Shown piece after piece: positions 7,940 through 17,043 of a stretch of DNA of 64,000 bases. The notes beneath the pieces were generated by a model. That model did no database searches. It saw only the letters and a list, made by a program, of their open reading frames with translations, and had not been told where the DNA came from. Numbering within the stretch: the stretch's first letter is position 1; each line of letters starts with the position of its first letter. Source of the DNA: Salegentibacter salegens. Its GTDB lineage: Bacteria; Bacteroidota; Bacteroidia; Flavobacteriales; Flavobacteriaceae. Position numbers and translations under genes: made by a program. The stretch lies in the NCBI RefSeq assembly GCF_900142975.1, contig NZ_LT670848.1:1984001-2048000 (forward strand). Reading direction: 5' to 3'.

Positions 7940-8557
7940 ATGAAGAAAGATGCGAAATCTAAAAAGAAGTCGCGCATACGTTTATTGCACCAGTATTATA
8001 GCTATACCGGTTTTTACAGTTTTGTTTGGAAAAGTGTAAAAAAAGCAATTTTACCCATAGTTTTATTTGTAGCAGCGCTTTGGGCAATAGATCGTTGGGT
8101 GCTGGATATTGAGCAAATGCTGGTAACGGTGACTGAAACTTATTCGCCGTTGGGTATTATAAGTGTTTTCTTTGCTTCAGAATCTTTATTGGGATTAATC
8201 CCACCGGAATTATTTATAGCCTGGTCTGGTAAATCTTCCAGTCCAATTCTATACCTTTCTTTACTGGCTTTAGCTTCCTATTTAGGAGGTGTTATTTCTT
8301 ACTTTATAGGCAGATGGATGACTAAAATCCCTGCGGTACACGAAGCAATTGAAGTAAAAATGGCGCAACATATTAAAAACACCCGAAAATGGGGTGGATT
8401 TTTAATTATAGTTGGTGCCCTACTCCCAATTCCATTTGCTATGACGAGTATTGCTGCCGGAATTATAAAATTCCCTTTCCCAAGTTACCTGATGTTCGGT
8501 TTATTGCGTTTTGTAAGATTTTACCTGTACGCATTAGTGATTTTTGAAATGGTATAA
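7940..8557 (+). CDS. DedA/VTT-domain membrane protein
   Basis: The protein has 205 residues from the chosen ATG. After a basic cytoplasmic N-terminus (KKDAKSKKKSR) come about four or five hydrophobic segments with the DedA-like pattern: a re-entrant loop around LLGLIPPELFIAW, then a glycine-rich stretch GGVISYFIGRW, and FLIIVGALLPIPFAMTSIAAG. DedA/VTT proteins are linked to undecaprenyl-phosphate or phospholipid flipping. The frame opens with a GTG at 7913, but AAGGAG at 7928-7933 is well spaced before ATG 7940, so that start is preferred. Substrate is unknown. Confidence 0.75.
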   Translation: MKKDAKSKKKSRIRLLHQYYSYTGFYSFVWKSVKKAILPIVLFVAALWAIDRWVLDIEQMLVTVTETYSPLGIISVFFASESLLGLIPPELFIAWSGKSSSPILYLSLLALASYLGGVISYFIGRWMTKIPAVHEAIEVKMAQHIKNTRKWGGFLIIVGALLPIPFAMTSIAAGIIKFPFPSYLMFGLLRFVRFYLYALVIFEMV

Positions 8558-8697
8558 ATTATTAATTTCAAACTTATTCCAACCCATCTTTATAAAAATC
8601 TAAGGCGGTTGTAAACCTTTAAAATTTTCCCAAGTTTTCGGTTATCTGTTTTCAAAGAATTAAATTTAGTTTACTAACCAAACAAATTCTTAAAAAA

Positions 8698-9474
8698 ATG
8701 GATTCTAAATTAAAGAAAATGGCCCGGGTGGGTTATATCGCTAAAGCTACTGTTTATGGCATTATGGGAATACTTACTTTTCTCGCTGCCTTTAATATGG
8801 GCGGGCAAAAATCCAGTAATTTACAGGTAATAAAATTTCTAGAAGACCAGGCATTTGGAAATGCATTACTGGTTTTAATAGGCCTAGGCCTTTTGTGCTA
8901 CTCGGCCTGGCGATTTATTCAGTCAATTCAAGATCCTGAAAATATTGGAGACGATAAAAAAGGGAAAGGAAAACGTGTGGCCTATTTTATTAGTGCTGTT
9001 TTGTATCTGGGTCTGGCCGTTTACGCATTTATGAAATTGATAAACGCCGGTTCATCTTCGGGTGGAGGCTCTGGGGGCGGACTTACGGGAACCCTTGGGG
9101 TAGTTGTTTTTGCTATTATAGGAATAGGACTCATTGTGGCCAGTATTGCCCAATTTAACAAAGCTAAATCAAAGAAATTTCTTGAAGATTTTGGCTATGA
9201 TTCTATTACAGATGAAAAGAAGCGAAAAACAGTTAAAAATACGGGCTATCTGGGCTTAATTGCGCGGGGAGTTATCTTTGGGGTTCTGTCTTATATTTTT
9301 ATAAGAGCAGCCGTAGAATCAAATACTTCAGATATGAAAGGAACCACTGATGCTTTTTCCTTTTTACAGGACTCACCTTATGGTTCGTGGCTTATGGGAT
9401 TAGTCGCTGCAGGCTTGGTTTGCTACAGTATTTATGTTTTTATGCTGGCCAGATACCGAAAATTTAAAGCATGA
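8698..9474 (+). CDS. DUF1206 multi-pass membrane protein
   Basis: The 258-residue protein contains repeated units of paired transmembrane helices, typical of DUF1206 proteins. Unit one starts MARVGYIAKATVYGIMGIL, the second covers RVAYFISAVLYLGLAVYAF, and the third is NTGYLGLIARGVIFGVL. The first and third share the pattern (R/T)GY(I/L)..IA(K/R), which supports internal duplication. A glycine/serine-rich loop (SSSGGGSGGG) lies between units two and three. The function of DUF1206 is unknown. The next gene, 97 bases downstream on the same strand, is another small membrane protein of the Pmp3 type, and the two may share a transcript ending at the terminator at 9741. Confidence 0.85.
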   Translation: MDSKLKKMARVGYIAKATVYGIMGILTFLAAFNMGGQKSSNLQVIKFLEDQAFGNALLVLIGLGLLCYSAWRFIQSIQDPENIGDDKKGKGKRVAYFISAVLYLGLAVYAFMKLINAGSSSGGGSGGGLTGTLGVVVFAIIGIGLIVASIAQFNKAKSKKFLEDFGYDSITDEKKRKTVKNTGYLGLIARGVIFGVLSYIFIRAAVESNTSDMKGTTDAFSFLQDSPYGSWLMGLVAAGLVCYSIYVFMLARYRKFKA

Positions 9475-9571
9475 AATTTTGTTAAACCAGTACCAAGAAC
9501 CCGTTAAATCTAATTGGAGGACTCGTATTTCTATGTAATTTCGATAGAAATAACCAATTAAAAAAATTATT

Positions 9572-9724
9572 ATGTTAACGATCATTTTAAATATTCTACT
9601 ACCTCCTTTAGCCGTTTTTATGAAACACGGTTTAGGAGTTACTTTTCTAATAAGTTTATTATTAACCGCTTTAGGGTGGATTCCCGGCGTGATTCACGCC
9701 TTTATCGTAAACGGAACACGATAA
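9572..9724 (+). CDS. YqaE/Pmp3-family small membrane protein
   Basis: This 50-residue protein has the two-helix Pmp3/YqaE layout. The first helix contains ILNILLPPLAVFMKHGLG, whose double proline and following Lys-His are typical. The second ends in GWIPGVIHAFIV, matching the family's GWxPGxIHA signature. Members are stress-associated membrane peptides in bacteria, fungi and plants. The gene starts with ATG and ends 16 bases before a strong terminator. Confidence 0.9.
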   Translation: MLTIILNILLPPLAVFMKHGLGVTFLISLLLTALGWIPGVIHAFIVNGTR

Positions 9725-9740
9725 GCTTAGAAAACCAATA

Positions 9741-9775
9741 AAAAAAAGGTCTGAAGTGATTTCAGACCTTTTTTT
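9741..9775. terminator. Bidirectional intrinsic terminator
   Basis: The stem AGGTCTGAA/TTCAGACCT with a five-base loop is flanked by an A-run on the left and a T-run on the right. It can therefore end transcription both from the YqaE gene (plus) and from galE (minus). Confidence 0.9.
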
Positions 9776-9794
9776 ATTTAAAATCAAGAGGAAA

Positions 9795-10835
9795 CTAATT
9801 ATCTTGCTCTTCCCTCTTTACTACTTCTTTTTGCCAGTCCCAGGCACTTTTTAAAGCTTCATCCAAATGCTTTTCGGTTTTCCAACCTAATTCCTCATTC
9901 GCTTTTTTCGTATCGGCGTAGGCAGCAACAATATCACCTTCTCTTCTGCCTACAATTTTATAAGGTAAATTTTCACCGGTAGCGCGTTCAAAAGAATTGA
10001 TTACTTCTAAAACTGAACTTCCTTTTCCTGTTCCCAGGTTAAAAACTTCAAAATTGCTCTTTTCTTTATTTTGCTGAAGTCTCTCTAAAGCAACTACGTG
10101 CGCTTTGGCAAGATCCATCACGTGAATATAATCTCTAACGCATGTCCCATCTGATGTTGGATAATCGTCACCAAAAACCGAAAGTTCTTTTCTTTTACCA
10201 ATAGCGGTTTGTGTGATAAAAGGAATTAAATTTTGGGGTGTACCAATTGGCAATTCTCCAATTTCAGCTGAAGGATGGGCCCCTATAGGATTAAAATATC
10301 TTAGGGAAATCGCTTTAAAATTTTTATTTATTTTGGCCGTATCGGTAATAATCTCCTCTCCTATTTGCTTGGTATTTCCGTAAGGAGATTCTGCTTTTTT
10401 AACAGGAGCATTTTCGGTAATAGGTAAGCTATCGGCCTGGCCGTAAACGGTGCAGGAAGAACTAAAAATAAAATAAGCATTTTCCTTTAATTGTAGTTCC
10501 TGAAGCAGATAAATTAAACTCGCCAGGTTATTTTCGTAATATAATAAAGGATTTTCAACACTTTCCCCTACCGCTTTAGAAGCAGCAAAATGAACAACAC
10601 CTTCTATATCTGGGTATTTTTCAAAAAATTCTTTTACCTGATTTTTATTCCGAAGATCTATATTTTCAAAAATTGGTGTTTTTTGAGTGATTTGGGTAAT
10701 TCCCGCCAGTACATCTATAGAAGAATTAGAAAGGTTATCTATAATCACCACTTCGTGACCTTGTTCCTGAAGCGCGACAACCGTGTGAGAACCTATAAAC
10801 CCGAGTCCGCCGGTTACCAATATTTTTGAGCTCAT
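9795..10835 (-). CDS. galE: UDP-glucose 4-epimerase
   Basis: The 346-residue extended SDR has the NAD-binding motif TGGLGFIGS at residues 8-16, the Ser of SSSCTVYG near 125-132, and the catalytic Tyr152-xxx-Lys156 in PYGNTKQIGE. RYFNPIGAHPS and the substrate-loop pattern RDYIHVMDLA are those of GalE. It interconverts UDP-glucose and UDP-galactose for surface polysaccharide or galactose metabolism. Its acidic C-terminal tail (EVVKREEQDN) is unremarkable. It is transcribed alone, and its 3' end faces the bidirectional terminator. Confidence 0.95.
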   Translation of the reverse strand: MSSKILVTGGLGFIGSHTVVALQEQGHEVVIIDNLSNSSIDVLAGITQITQKTPIFENIDLRNKNQVKEFFEKYPDIEGVVHFAASKAVGESVENPLLYYENNLASLIYLLQELQLKENAYFIFSSSCTVYGQADSLPITENAPVKKAESPYGNTKQIGEEIITDTAKINKNFKAISLRYFNPIGAHPSAEIGELPIGTPQNLIPFITQTAIGKRKELSVFGDDYPTSDGTCVRDYIHVMDLAKAHVVALERLQQNKEKSNFEVFNLGTGKGSSVLEVINSFERATGENLPYKIVGRREGDIVAAYADTKKANEELGWKTEKHLDEALKSAWDWQKEVVKREEQDN

Positions 10836-10964
10836 TTCTTTTATTTTAATGAAGATGCAAATTAATAAAAATGAAATTGCTAAACCTTCTTGTGAAAATA
10901 TTAATTCCCTGCTAAATATTTCAAGGAAAAGTCTATTCTAAATTACCAGATTCTCTATAAAACC

Positions 10965-10972
10965 TATCTTTG
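10965..10972 (+). promoter_or_regulatory. -7 promoter element of the DUF3817-MscS unit
   Basis: TATCTTTG matches TAnnTTTG, 18 bases before the ATG at 10991. The -33 region is AT-rich without a clear TTTG. Confidence 0.5.
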
Positions 10973-10990
10973 CAATCTAAATTTTAAACT

Positions 10991-11275
10991 ATGCCCCTGG
11001 AAAAGCAAAAAAAGGTTTTTAAATATGTAAGTATCCTGGAAGGACTTTCATTTTTATTATTATTATTTATCGCAATGCCGCTTAAATATATTTGGGAAAT
11101 GCCACAAATGGTGCAACAAATGGGAATGGCTCACGGTGTACTTTTTATCGCCTATGTTATGGGTGCCATCTGGCTTTTTAAACCTTTAAACTGGAATTTT
11201 AAAGAACTGCTTGTAATACTTGGTTGCTCCCTGGTACCTTTTGGACCATTTTACGTAGAAAAAAAATACCTTTAA
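10991..11275 (+). CDS. DUF3817 small membrane protein
   Basis: The 94-residue protein has three hydrophobic segments and the DUF3817 pattern: VSILEGLSFLLLL at the start, MPLKYIWEMP, GMAHGVLFIAYV with a membrane His, and the ending LVPFGPFYVEKKYL. Function is unknown. The downstream MscS channel gene starts four bases after its stop codon, so the two are surely co-transcribed. Confidence 0.88.
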   Translation: MPLEKQKKVFKYVSILEGLSFLLLLFIAMPLKYIWEMPQMVQQMGMAHGVLFIAYVMGAIWLFKPLNWNFKELLVILGCSLVPFGPFYVEKKYL

Positions 11276-11278
11276 ACT

Positions 11279-12586
11279 ATGAATATAGAGGAAGGATTTA
11301 AAAATCTTATTTGTCTTTTTGAAACTTTTCTATTAGATCAGGGCGTAAACCCAACAGTCGCCCTGTATCTTAATTTACTGCTGAATATCCTGGTGCTTAT
11401 CCTGATAATTATTGGAGTAAATTACCTGATTAGAACTTTTGTGATTGAAGCTTTTAAAAGCTTCAGCAATAAGACAACAACAACTTTTGACGACTTTTTA
11501 ATTAAAACCAATTTCCCAAAATATATTGGGCAAATTCTTCCTCTGGTTATAATTTATCTTGCTGTTCCTTATATCCTGGTAGATTTTCCGCTGGCGATTA
11601 AAGCTTTTTATTTTCTAATTGATATTTATATCATTTTTCTTATTGTTTGGATAATTAGAAGCTTTTTACGAACCACAAAGAGCTACATTAGAACCTTAGA
11701 ATCTTTTAAAGATAAACCGGTAGAAAGTTACATCCAGGTGGTGATGATTATCGTATGGCTTTTCGCTTTTATCTTTATTATAGCTGAAATTACAGGAAAA
11801 GATGTACTTAATTTTATTATTTCCCTGGGTGCCGCCTCGGCAATTTTACTCTTAATTTTTAAAGATACCATCTTAGGTTTTGTCGCCTCCATACAGGTAA
11901 GTGTGAACGATATTGTTAGAATTGGCGACTGGATTACTTTTAGCAAATATGGCGCCGATGGTACCGTGACCGAAATTACACTGGCCACAGTTAGGGTGCA
12001 GAATTTTGATAACACCTTCACCTCTATTCCTACTTATAGTTTGATTTCTGAATCTTTTCAGAATTGGCGAGGAATGCAGGAATCTCCCGGAAGGAGAATT
12101 AAGCGCTCGGTTTTTATAAAACAGAATTCAGTTAAATTTATTACTGCTGAAGATTTTGAAAAGTATAAAAATATACAACTCATTTCTTCTTATCTCGAAG
12201 ACCGGCAGAATGAGATTAACGCTTATAATACCACCAACGAGATTGATACAAAACTTCCATTAAACGGAAGAAACCAAACCAACCTGGGTATTTTTAGAAA
12301 GTATATTGATACTTATTTAAATAACCACTCGGCCGTACATAAGGAGATGTACATTATTGTAAGACATTTACAACCTACAGAGCACGGGATTCCTATAGAA
12401 ATCCTTTGTTTTAGCCGGGATAAACGCTGGGAGAATTTTGAATATATCACTGCCGATATTTTTGACCATGTTATAGCTGCTATTTCATATTTTGATCTTC
12501 AGTTATTCGAAGCTCCTTCGGGCGATGACATTCAAGCTTATTTTTCTAAAATGAATTTAGAAAGCCCTGCAAAGAAAGATTCGTAA
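11279..12586 (+). CDS. MscS-family mechanosensitive channel (YbdG-like)
   Basis: The 435-residue protein has several N-terminal transmembrane segments (about 27-50, 75-100, 105-125, 150-168). The MscS pore helix and beta domain follow: LGAASAILLLIFKDTILGF, then VRIGDWITF and GTVTEITLATVRVQNFDNT. The loop and order fit the YbdG/YnaI-like group of larger MscS homologs rather than minimal MscS. The C-terminal soluble part includes a further alpha/beta domain. It should open on membrane tension during hypo-osmotic shock. It is the second gene of a two-gene unit with the DUF3817 protein. Confidence 0.9.
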   Translation: MNIEEGFKNLICLFETFLLDQGVNPTVALYLNLLLNILVLILIIIGVNYLIRTFVIEAFKSFSNKTTTTFDDFLIKTNFPKYIGQILPLVIIYLAVPYILVDFPLAIKAFYFLIDIYIIFLIVWIIRSFLRTTKSYIRTLESFKDKPVESYIQVVMIIVWLFAFIFIIAEITGKDVLNFIISLGAASAILLLIFKDTILGFVASIQVSVNDIVRIGDWITFSKYGADGTVTEITLATVRVQNFDNTFTSIPTYSLISESFQNWRGMQESPGRRIKRSVFIKQNSVKFITAEDFEKYKNIQLISSYLEDRQNEINAYNTTNEIDTKLPLNGRNQTNLGIFRKYIDTYLNNHSAVHKEMYIIVRHLQPTEHGIPIEILCFSRDKRWENFEYITADIFDHVIAAISYFDLQLFEAPSGDDIQAYFSKMNLESPAKKDS

Positions 12587-12715
12587 ATTTTCCTGTTGAA
12601 AAAATGAGTTTAAAAAGCTTGAAATTAGCATAATACTTTTAATATTTTTTATTCAACTCCCGGGGAATCTAAATAAATAATTATCTTTTAGGCGCCAAAC
12701 CAATCAAAAATAATT

Positions 12716-13801
12716 ATGACTTTAAAAGGATTTCTTCAGGTTTTTGGAATTATCGCGGTGGTAATGACGTTGGTTCCCTTAATCGCTGCAGATTTCTGGT
12801 GGATTCGCATTTTTGATTATTTGCACATTCAACTAACCCTACTCACCCTGGCCGCCATTGCTGCCTATTTTATAAGATTTGATATAAAACGAGCCGAAGA
12901 TTATATTTTTATGGGTGTTTTACTGGCTTGTTTTCTTTTTCAGGTAGTAAAAATTTATCCTTATTTTCCCCATAAAAATTACGAAGTTGGGCAGGTTTCA
13001 GAAGAAAATTTCAGCAATAAATTTAGCCTTTATGCTGCTAATGTTTTGCAGAAGAATGAAAACCCAAATCTCATTTTAGCCGATATTAAAAAACAAAATC
13101 CAGACGTTTTACTTTTTACCGAAACCAATACCCGCTGGAAAGACGATCTTGCAGCAGTAACTAATTCTTATCCCTATAAAGTTGAAATTCCTTTAGATAA
13201 TACATACGGGATGTTATTCTATTCCCGGTTAGAGCTTAAAAATCCTCAAATTCGGTATTTGGTAGACGATAGTATACCCTCTATTCACAGCATTTTAAAA
13301 TTACGCTCTGGGGAAGAAGTTATGTTTCACGCCATTCACCCCACGCCACCAATGCCTCAGCACAATCCTTCTTCTTCAGACAGGGATGCCGAAATGATGA
13401 AAATTGCATTTATGGCAAAAGATTCTAAGTTGCCGGTGATAGTTGCGGGAGATTTTAATGATGTGGCCTGGTCTTCTACAACGGCGCTTTTTCAAAATGT
13501 AGGTGGTTTACTAAACACCAGGATTGGCCGTGGCTTCTATAATACTTTTGATGCTAGCAGCTTTATTATGCGCTGGTCTTTAGATCACGTATTTGTAACC
13601 GAAGAATTTAGGGTTGCCCATTTTAAGCTGGGCAGCGAAATAGATTCAGATCACTTACCGCTTTATATAGAGCTTAATCTTGAGCCCGAAAGAGCCGAAG
13701 AACAAAAACCCGAGCCCGCTACTGAAGAAGAAATTAAAAGTGCCCGCGAACAAATTGAAGCCCAGCAGGAAGAATCTAAAGAAGACGCTCAAAAAGACTA
13801 G
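12716..13801 (+). CDS. Membrane-anchored endonuclease/exonuclease/phosphatase (EEP) domain protein
   Basis: Residues 1-85 hold about three hydrophobic helices. A C-terminal EEP fold follows, with motifs LLFTETNTRW (metal-binding Glu), AIHPTPP, VAGDFNDVAWS and the closing SDHLPLYIEL with the catalytic Asp-His pair. The last 40 residues are a highly charged Glu/Lys/Gln tail. EEP domains cleave phosphodiesters or phosphomonoesters in nucleic acids, lipids or inositol phosphates. A membrane-anchored copy of this layout is common in bacteria and its substrate is unknown. The gene stands alone. Confidence 0.85.
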   Translation: MTLKGFLQVFGIIAVVMTLVPLIAADFWWIRIFDYLHIQLTLLTLAAIAAYFIRFDIKRAEDYIFMGVLLACFLFQVVKIYPYFPHKNYEVGQVSEENFSNKFSLYAANVLQKNENPNLILADIKKQNPDVLLFTETNTRWKDDLAAVTNSYPYKVEIPLDNTYGMLFYSRLELKNPQIRYLVDDSIPSIHSILKLRSGEEVMFHAIHPTPPMPQHNPSSSDRDAEMMKIAFMAKDSKLPVIVAGDFNDVAWSSTTALFQNVGGLLNTRIGRGFYNTFDASSFIMRWSLDHVFVTEEFRVAHFKLGSEIDSDHLPLYIELNLEPERAEEQKPEPATEEEIKSAREQIEAQQEESKEDAQKD

Positions 13802-14035
13802 ACACTTCCAGGATATTTAGTTACTGTTTCTCTTCCACTTCCCAAAATACTGTTCATTTAAGTAATTATTTACCTAAATTCTTAAATAAAACCCAAAGTA
13901 AGTTTATGTATTAGTTTTCCTTAGTTTTCTTTCTAAATTTAAATATTGTTTAGCCACATTACACGCTTTTATCTAGCTAAGAAACAGTGGTTTTAATTTA
14001 ATAAAATTCAATAAAAAACTTTAGAAGAACTTAGA

Positions 14036-15880
14036 ATGCTGAATATATCTGAATTATCGGAGAAATCAATTAAACAAATTTTAACAATCCTTGAAGAAGA
14101 TGGCAAAATAAGTGCATCGCTTCCGGGAGGGGGTTTAATTCATATAGAAGATAGTTTACCCTACCTGGTTGTTTACAGAAAAAGAGAAAACGATCCTGGT
14201 ACCGAAAGAATAGTTATTAGCGAAGCATCTTATCTTTTAATTGGAAATAAATTTTTTGAAGCTTACCAAAAGCTAATTTATGCCCTGGCAGATAAGCTTT
14301 CTTCAGATTTTAAATCTTATATGATTTTTGAAATCTATACGGGAGAACCTAATAATTGCTTTACCATTAAAGCACCGGCCCAAAAATTACCCAGTTCGGT
14401 GAAAGTATTGGAAAAAGAGCTCAACAATATAAACAATACCTTTTCGGGACTTTATTTGAAAGCTGAAATTAAAGATACGCCCCATCGCCAAAAAGAAGGT
14501 GACGAGGATATTTTAAGTATAGATGAAGCAAAGAAATCTGGTGCTGTAATTGTAGGACTTGAAATTCCGCCGGTTTTTCGCGACGAGAATAATGAAGTTT
14601 ATCCCGTGTTTTTAAGGCAATTTAAAGATTACCTAATCACCTGCATTCATAAGGCTTTATTTGATTATGTACGGGTGCAAACTTCCAGTGGTGTGGGAAG
14701 TTATCTCGCCCTGGGTAGAAAACATTTAAAAGAAAAAGTCTTTGAAATTGATAAAGCCCTGGCCAAAATAGAGCGATCATACCAGTTTTTATGGTTGGTT
14801 TCTCCTGCTAATATTCATAATATAAAGGAAACTTTTTTTGAAAGTAATTATGAAAAGGTTTTAGATTATCACTATAGGCTGCTACCCATAGACCCCGATC
14901 TCCTAAAAAGGGAACTTTACAACCTTAAAGTTGAAGAAATAGACGATCCCGCGATGTCCCATATTTTTAGGGAAAAACGCGAAGAACTGGATCAGCAAAT
15001 TACGATGTTAAGTGAACGCGGTACACCTAATTTCTTTTATAACAGTATTAGATTGTATAAAGGCCTGGATCCTAAATTAAGCCAGGAAGCAGGTAAAATT
15101 CTTAGAGAAGTAGATGAAGTCGCAGAGGAAGATGATGCCGAATTTATTGACGCTAAAGGCTTTAGTAGTTTAGCGCGCCGCGAGTTTGATTATTTTGCTG
15201 AACAGGATAAAAATTTTAAAAGTAAGGTTCACATTCGTAAAGATGTGAATATTATGATGGTGAATAAAGGTGAACTTTATATCCCCGCCGATTATAGAAT
15301 GAATAAAACCGAAGCGACGGCACTTATTCAGCACGAGGTTGGAACCCATGTGCTAACGTATTACAATGGTACCCGCCAACCTTTAGAATTATTAAGCAGT
15401 GGCCTTGCAGATTACGATCCGCTTCAGGAGGGACTTGCCGTGATGTCTGAATTTTTAGTAGACGGGCTCACCGGAAATAGATTACGAACTTTAGCCGGTA
15501 GAGTAATTGCAGGTTCGGCATTAATGGAGGGAGCAGAGTTTCCGCAGTTATTCCGGTTATTAAAAATGGATTATGGTTTTACCGCCGAAAGAGCTTTTAA
15601 TATTACTTCCAGGATTATGCAGGGAGGCGGGTTTTTAAAAGATATTATCTATTTAAAAGGTCTGGTTCAACTTCGAGATCACTTACAAAACGGAGGAGAA
15701 TATGAACCTTTACTTGCTGGGAAATTTGGATTGAAACACACCAAAATAATTGAAGAATTAACCGAAAGAAAAGTACTAAAAACAAGCGCACTGCGCCCAA
15801 GTTATTTATTAACCGAAAATGTCACCAATAAATTAAACCTAATCAGAGAGGGGCTTCCTCTTTCACAAATGATAACCTAA
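14036..15880 (+). CDS. DUF1704 (QEGLA-motif) zinc metallopeptidase-like protein
   Basis: The 614-residue protein is of the type annotated as flavohemoglobin expression-modulating QEGLA motif protein. The metallopeptidase motif HEVGTH (HExxxH) is at residues 433-438, and the name-giving QEGLA at 464-468 may supply a further ligand. The same domain family includes the eukaryotic tubulin carboxypeptidases known as MATCAP, so peptide or protein tail cleavage is a reasonable guess. No signal peptide is present, so it should act in the cytoplasm. Its stop codon overlaps the start of the next gene by one base (TAATG), an ATP-grasp ligase, and an aspartoacylase-like hydrolase follows. The three are probably one pathway. 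Confidence 0.85.
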   Translation: MLNISELSEKSIKQILTILEEDGKISASLPGGGLIHIEDSLPYLVVYRKRENDPGTERIVISEASYLLIGNKFFEAYQKLIYALADKLSSDFKSYMIFEIYTGEPNNCFTIKAPAQKLPSSVKVLEKELNNINNTFSGLYLKAEIKDTPHRQKEGDEDILSIDEAKKSGAVIVGLEIPPVFRDENNEVYPVFLRQFKDYLITCIHKALFDYVRVQTSSGVGSYLALGRKHLKEKVFEIDKALAKIERSYQFLWLVSPANIHNIKETFFESNYEKVLDYHYRLLPIDPDLLKRELYNLKVEEIDDPAMSHIFREKREELDQQITMLSERGTPNFFYNSIRLYKGLDPKLSQEAGKILREVDEVAEEDDAEFIDAKGFSSLARREFDYFAEQDKNFKSKVHIRKDVNIMMVNKGELYIPADYRMNKTEATALIQHEVGTHVLTYYNGTRQPLELLSSGLADYDPLQEGLAVMSEFLVDGLTGNRLRTLAGRVIAGSALMEGAEFPQLFRLLKMDYGFTAERAFNITSRIMQGGGFLKDIIYLKGLVQLRDHLQNGGEYEPLLAGKFGLKHTKIIEELTERKVLKTSALRPSYLLTENVTNKLNLIREGLPLSQMIT

Positions 15881-16929
15881 TGAAAATTTGCTTTGTATTA
15901 AACGATATTGAAAACGAAAAATGTGGAACCTCTGTAATGTTAATGAATACCGCCCATGCGCGTGGTCACGAGGTTTATGCCATGGGAGTTGGAGATTTTA
16001 ACTTTCACCACGATGCGCCTATTAGTATAAATAGTGTACAGGTGCCTAAAAACACTAAAACAAAATCTCCCGCTAAATTTCTGGAAGCTTTACAGAGTTC
16101 AAAAGCGCGTAAAAAGACTATTGCAGCCAATAAGCTGGATGTACTTTTTATAAGAAATAATCCTACCGAAGAAGATTCTGGCCGGGAATGGGCAGAACAA
16201 GCCGGCGTTGCCTTTGGAAGAATGGTTCAGCAAGAAGGCGTTTTGGTTTTAAATGATGCCTATGCCCTATCTAACGCCTTTATTGATAAGCTTTATTTTG
16301 AAGAACTTCCTCAGGAAATAAAACCCGATTCTTTGATTACCAGGAATAAAGAGGATATTATGAAATTCTGGGAAAAGAATAACAAGAAGATTGTCTTAAA
16401 ACCCCTGGAAGGTTCCGGTGGCCAAAATGTTTTTCTTATTGATGAAAATGAGAAAAATATCAATCAAATTATTGAAACCATTAGTCAGCATGGCTATGTA
16501 ATTGCACAGGAATACTTACCAGCTGTTAAAGATGGTGATGTGCGAATTATACTCATGAATGGCCGTGTGATGGTTAAAGATGGAAAACAGGCTATTATTA
16601 GACGTGTGAGCGGTGAAGGAGAATTCCGTAGTAATTTTGCGCTTGGTGCCACTGCAGACAGCAGCGACCTTACTCCCGAAATGCAACGTATTGTAGATCT
16701 AACCGCTCCAAAACTAATTAGAGACGGACTCTTCTTTATTGGTTTGGATGTGGTTAAAGATAAATTAATAGAAATAAATGTGCTAAGCCCCGGTGGGATG
16801 GAGCGTTTTAAAGATATAGGTTTACCAGATTTTACTCCTATGGTAATTGAAGCGATTGAGCGTAAGGTTGAATACAAAGAGCTGTACGGCCATCAATTTG
16901 ACAACAGGGAGATTGCCTGTATGGAATAA
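15880..16929 (+). CDS. GshB-like ATP-grasp ligase
   Basis: The 349-residue protein has the layout of bacterial glutathione synthetase: an N-terminal preATP-grasp domain (MKICFVLNDIE, with a long loop) followed by an ATP-grasp domain. The domain contains the phosphate-binding loop KPLEGSGGQNVF, the hinge IAQEYLP, DVRIILMNG, and the metal-binding region LIEINVLSPGG. Such ligases join an amine to a carboxylate with ATP. Free-standing glutathione synthesis seems unlikely here, since no gshA is nearby and the partners are peptidase-like. A modified peptide or amino-acid conjugate is a better guess. The start overlaps the DUF1704 stop codon by one base. Confidence 0.87.
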   Translation: MKICFVLNDIENEKCGTSVMLMNTAHARGHEVYAMGVGDFNFHHDAPISINSVQVPKNTKTKSPAKFLEALQSSKARKKTIAANKLDVLFIRNNPTEEDSGREWAEQAGVAFGRMVQQEGVLVLNDAYALSNAFIDKLYFEELPQEIKPDSLITRNKEDIMKFWEKNNKKIVLKPLEGSGGQNVFLIDENEKNINQIIETISQHGYVIAQEYLPAVKDGDVRIILMNGRVMVKDGKQAIIRRVSGEGEFRSNFALGATADSSDLTPEMQRIVDLTAPKLIRDGLFFIGLDVVKDKLIEINVLSPGGMERFKDIGLPDFTPMVIEAIERKVEYKELYGHQFDNREIACME

Positions 16930-16940
16930 GTAAACTACCT

Positions 16941-17031
16941 CGGGGAAACCCTGAGAGGCATTATTGGAAAATACATCTTGACTTCGAGACAAGCCTCGGT
17001 GCATTAGATCTCGATTATCGAGTAAAACTGA
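16941..17031 (+). repeat. Dispersed repeat of a second family (GAGGCATTA / TCGATTATCGAG type)
   Basis: The segment has a GGGG-AAA-CCC hairpin within CTCGGGGAAACCCTGAG, then GAGGCATTA, a CCTCGGTGCATTA repeat, and the palindrome CTCGATTATCGAG (17010-17022). The 21 bases 17011-17031, starting TCGATTATCGAG, recur exactly at 20451-20471, and diverged relatives occur at 1234-1268 (minus) and about 7834-7915. Confidence 0.55.
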
Positions 17032-17043
17032 AAGAAATTTATT

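Noticed and set aside
10850..10875. galE promoter
   Set aside because: The minus strand has TTAATTTG, which lacks the TA of the -7 element, and no better match was found.
15880..16929. Glutathione synthetase (gshB) as a plain call
   Set aside because: No gshA is nearby, and the gene overlaps a DUF1704 peptidase. A GshB-like ligase with an unknown substrate is the safer description.
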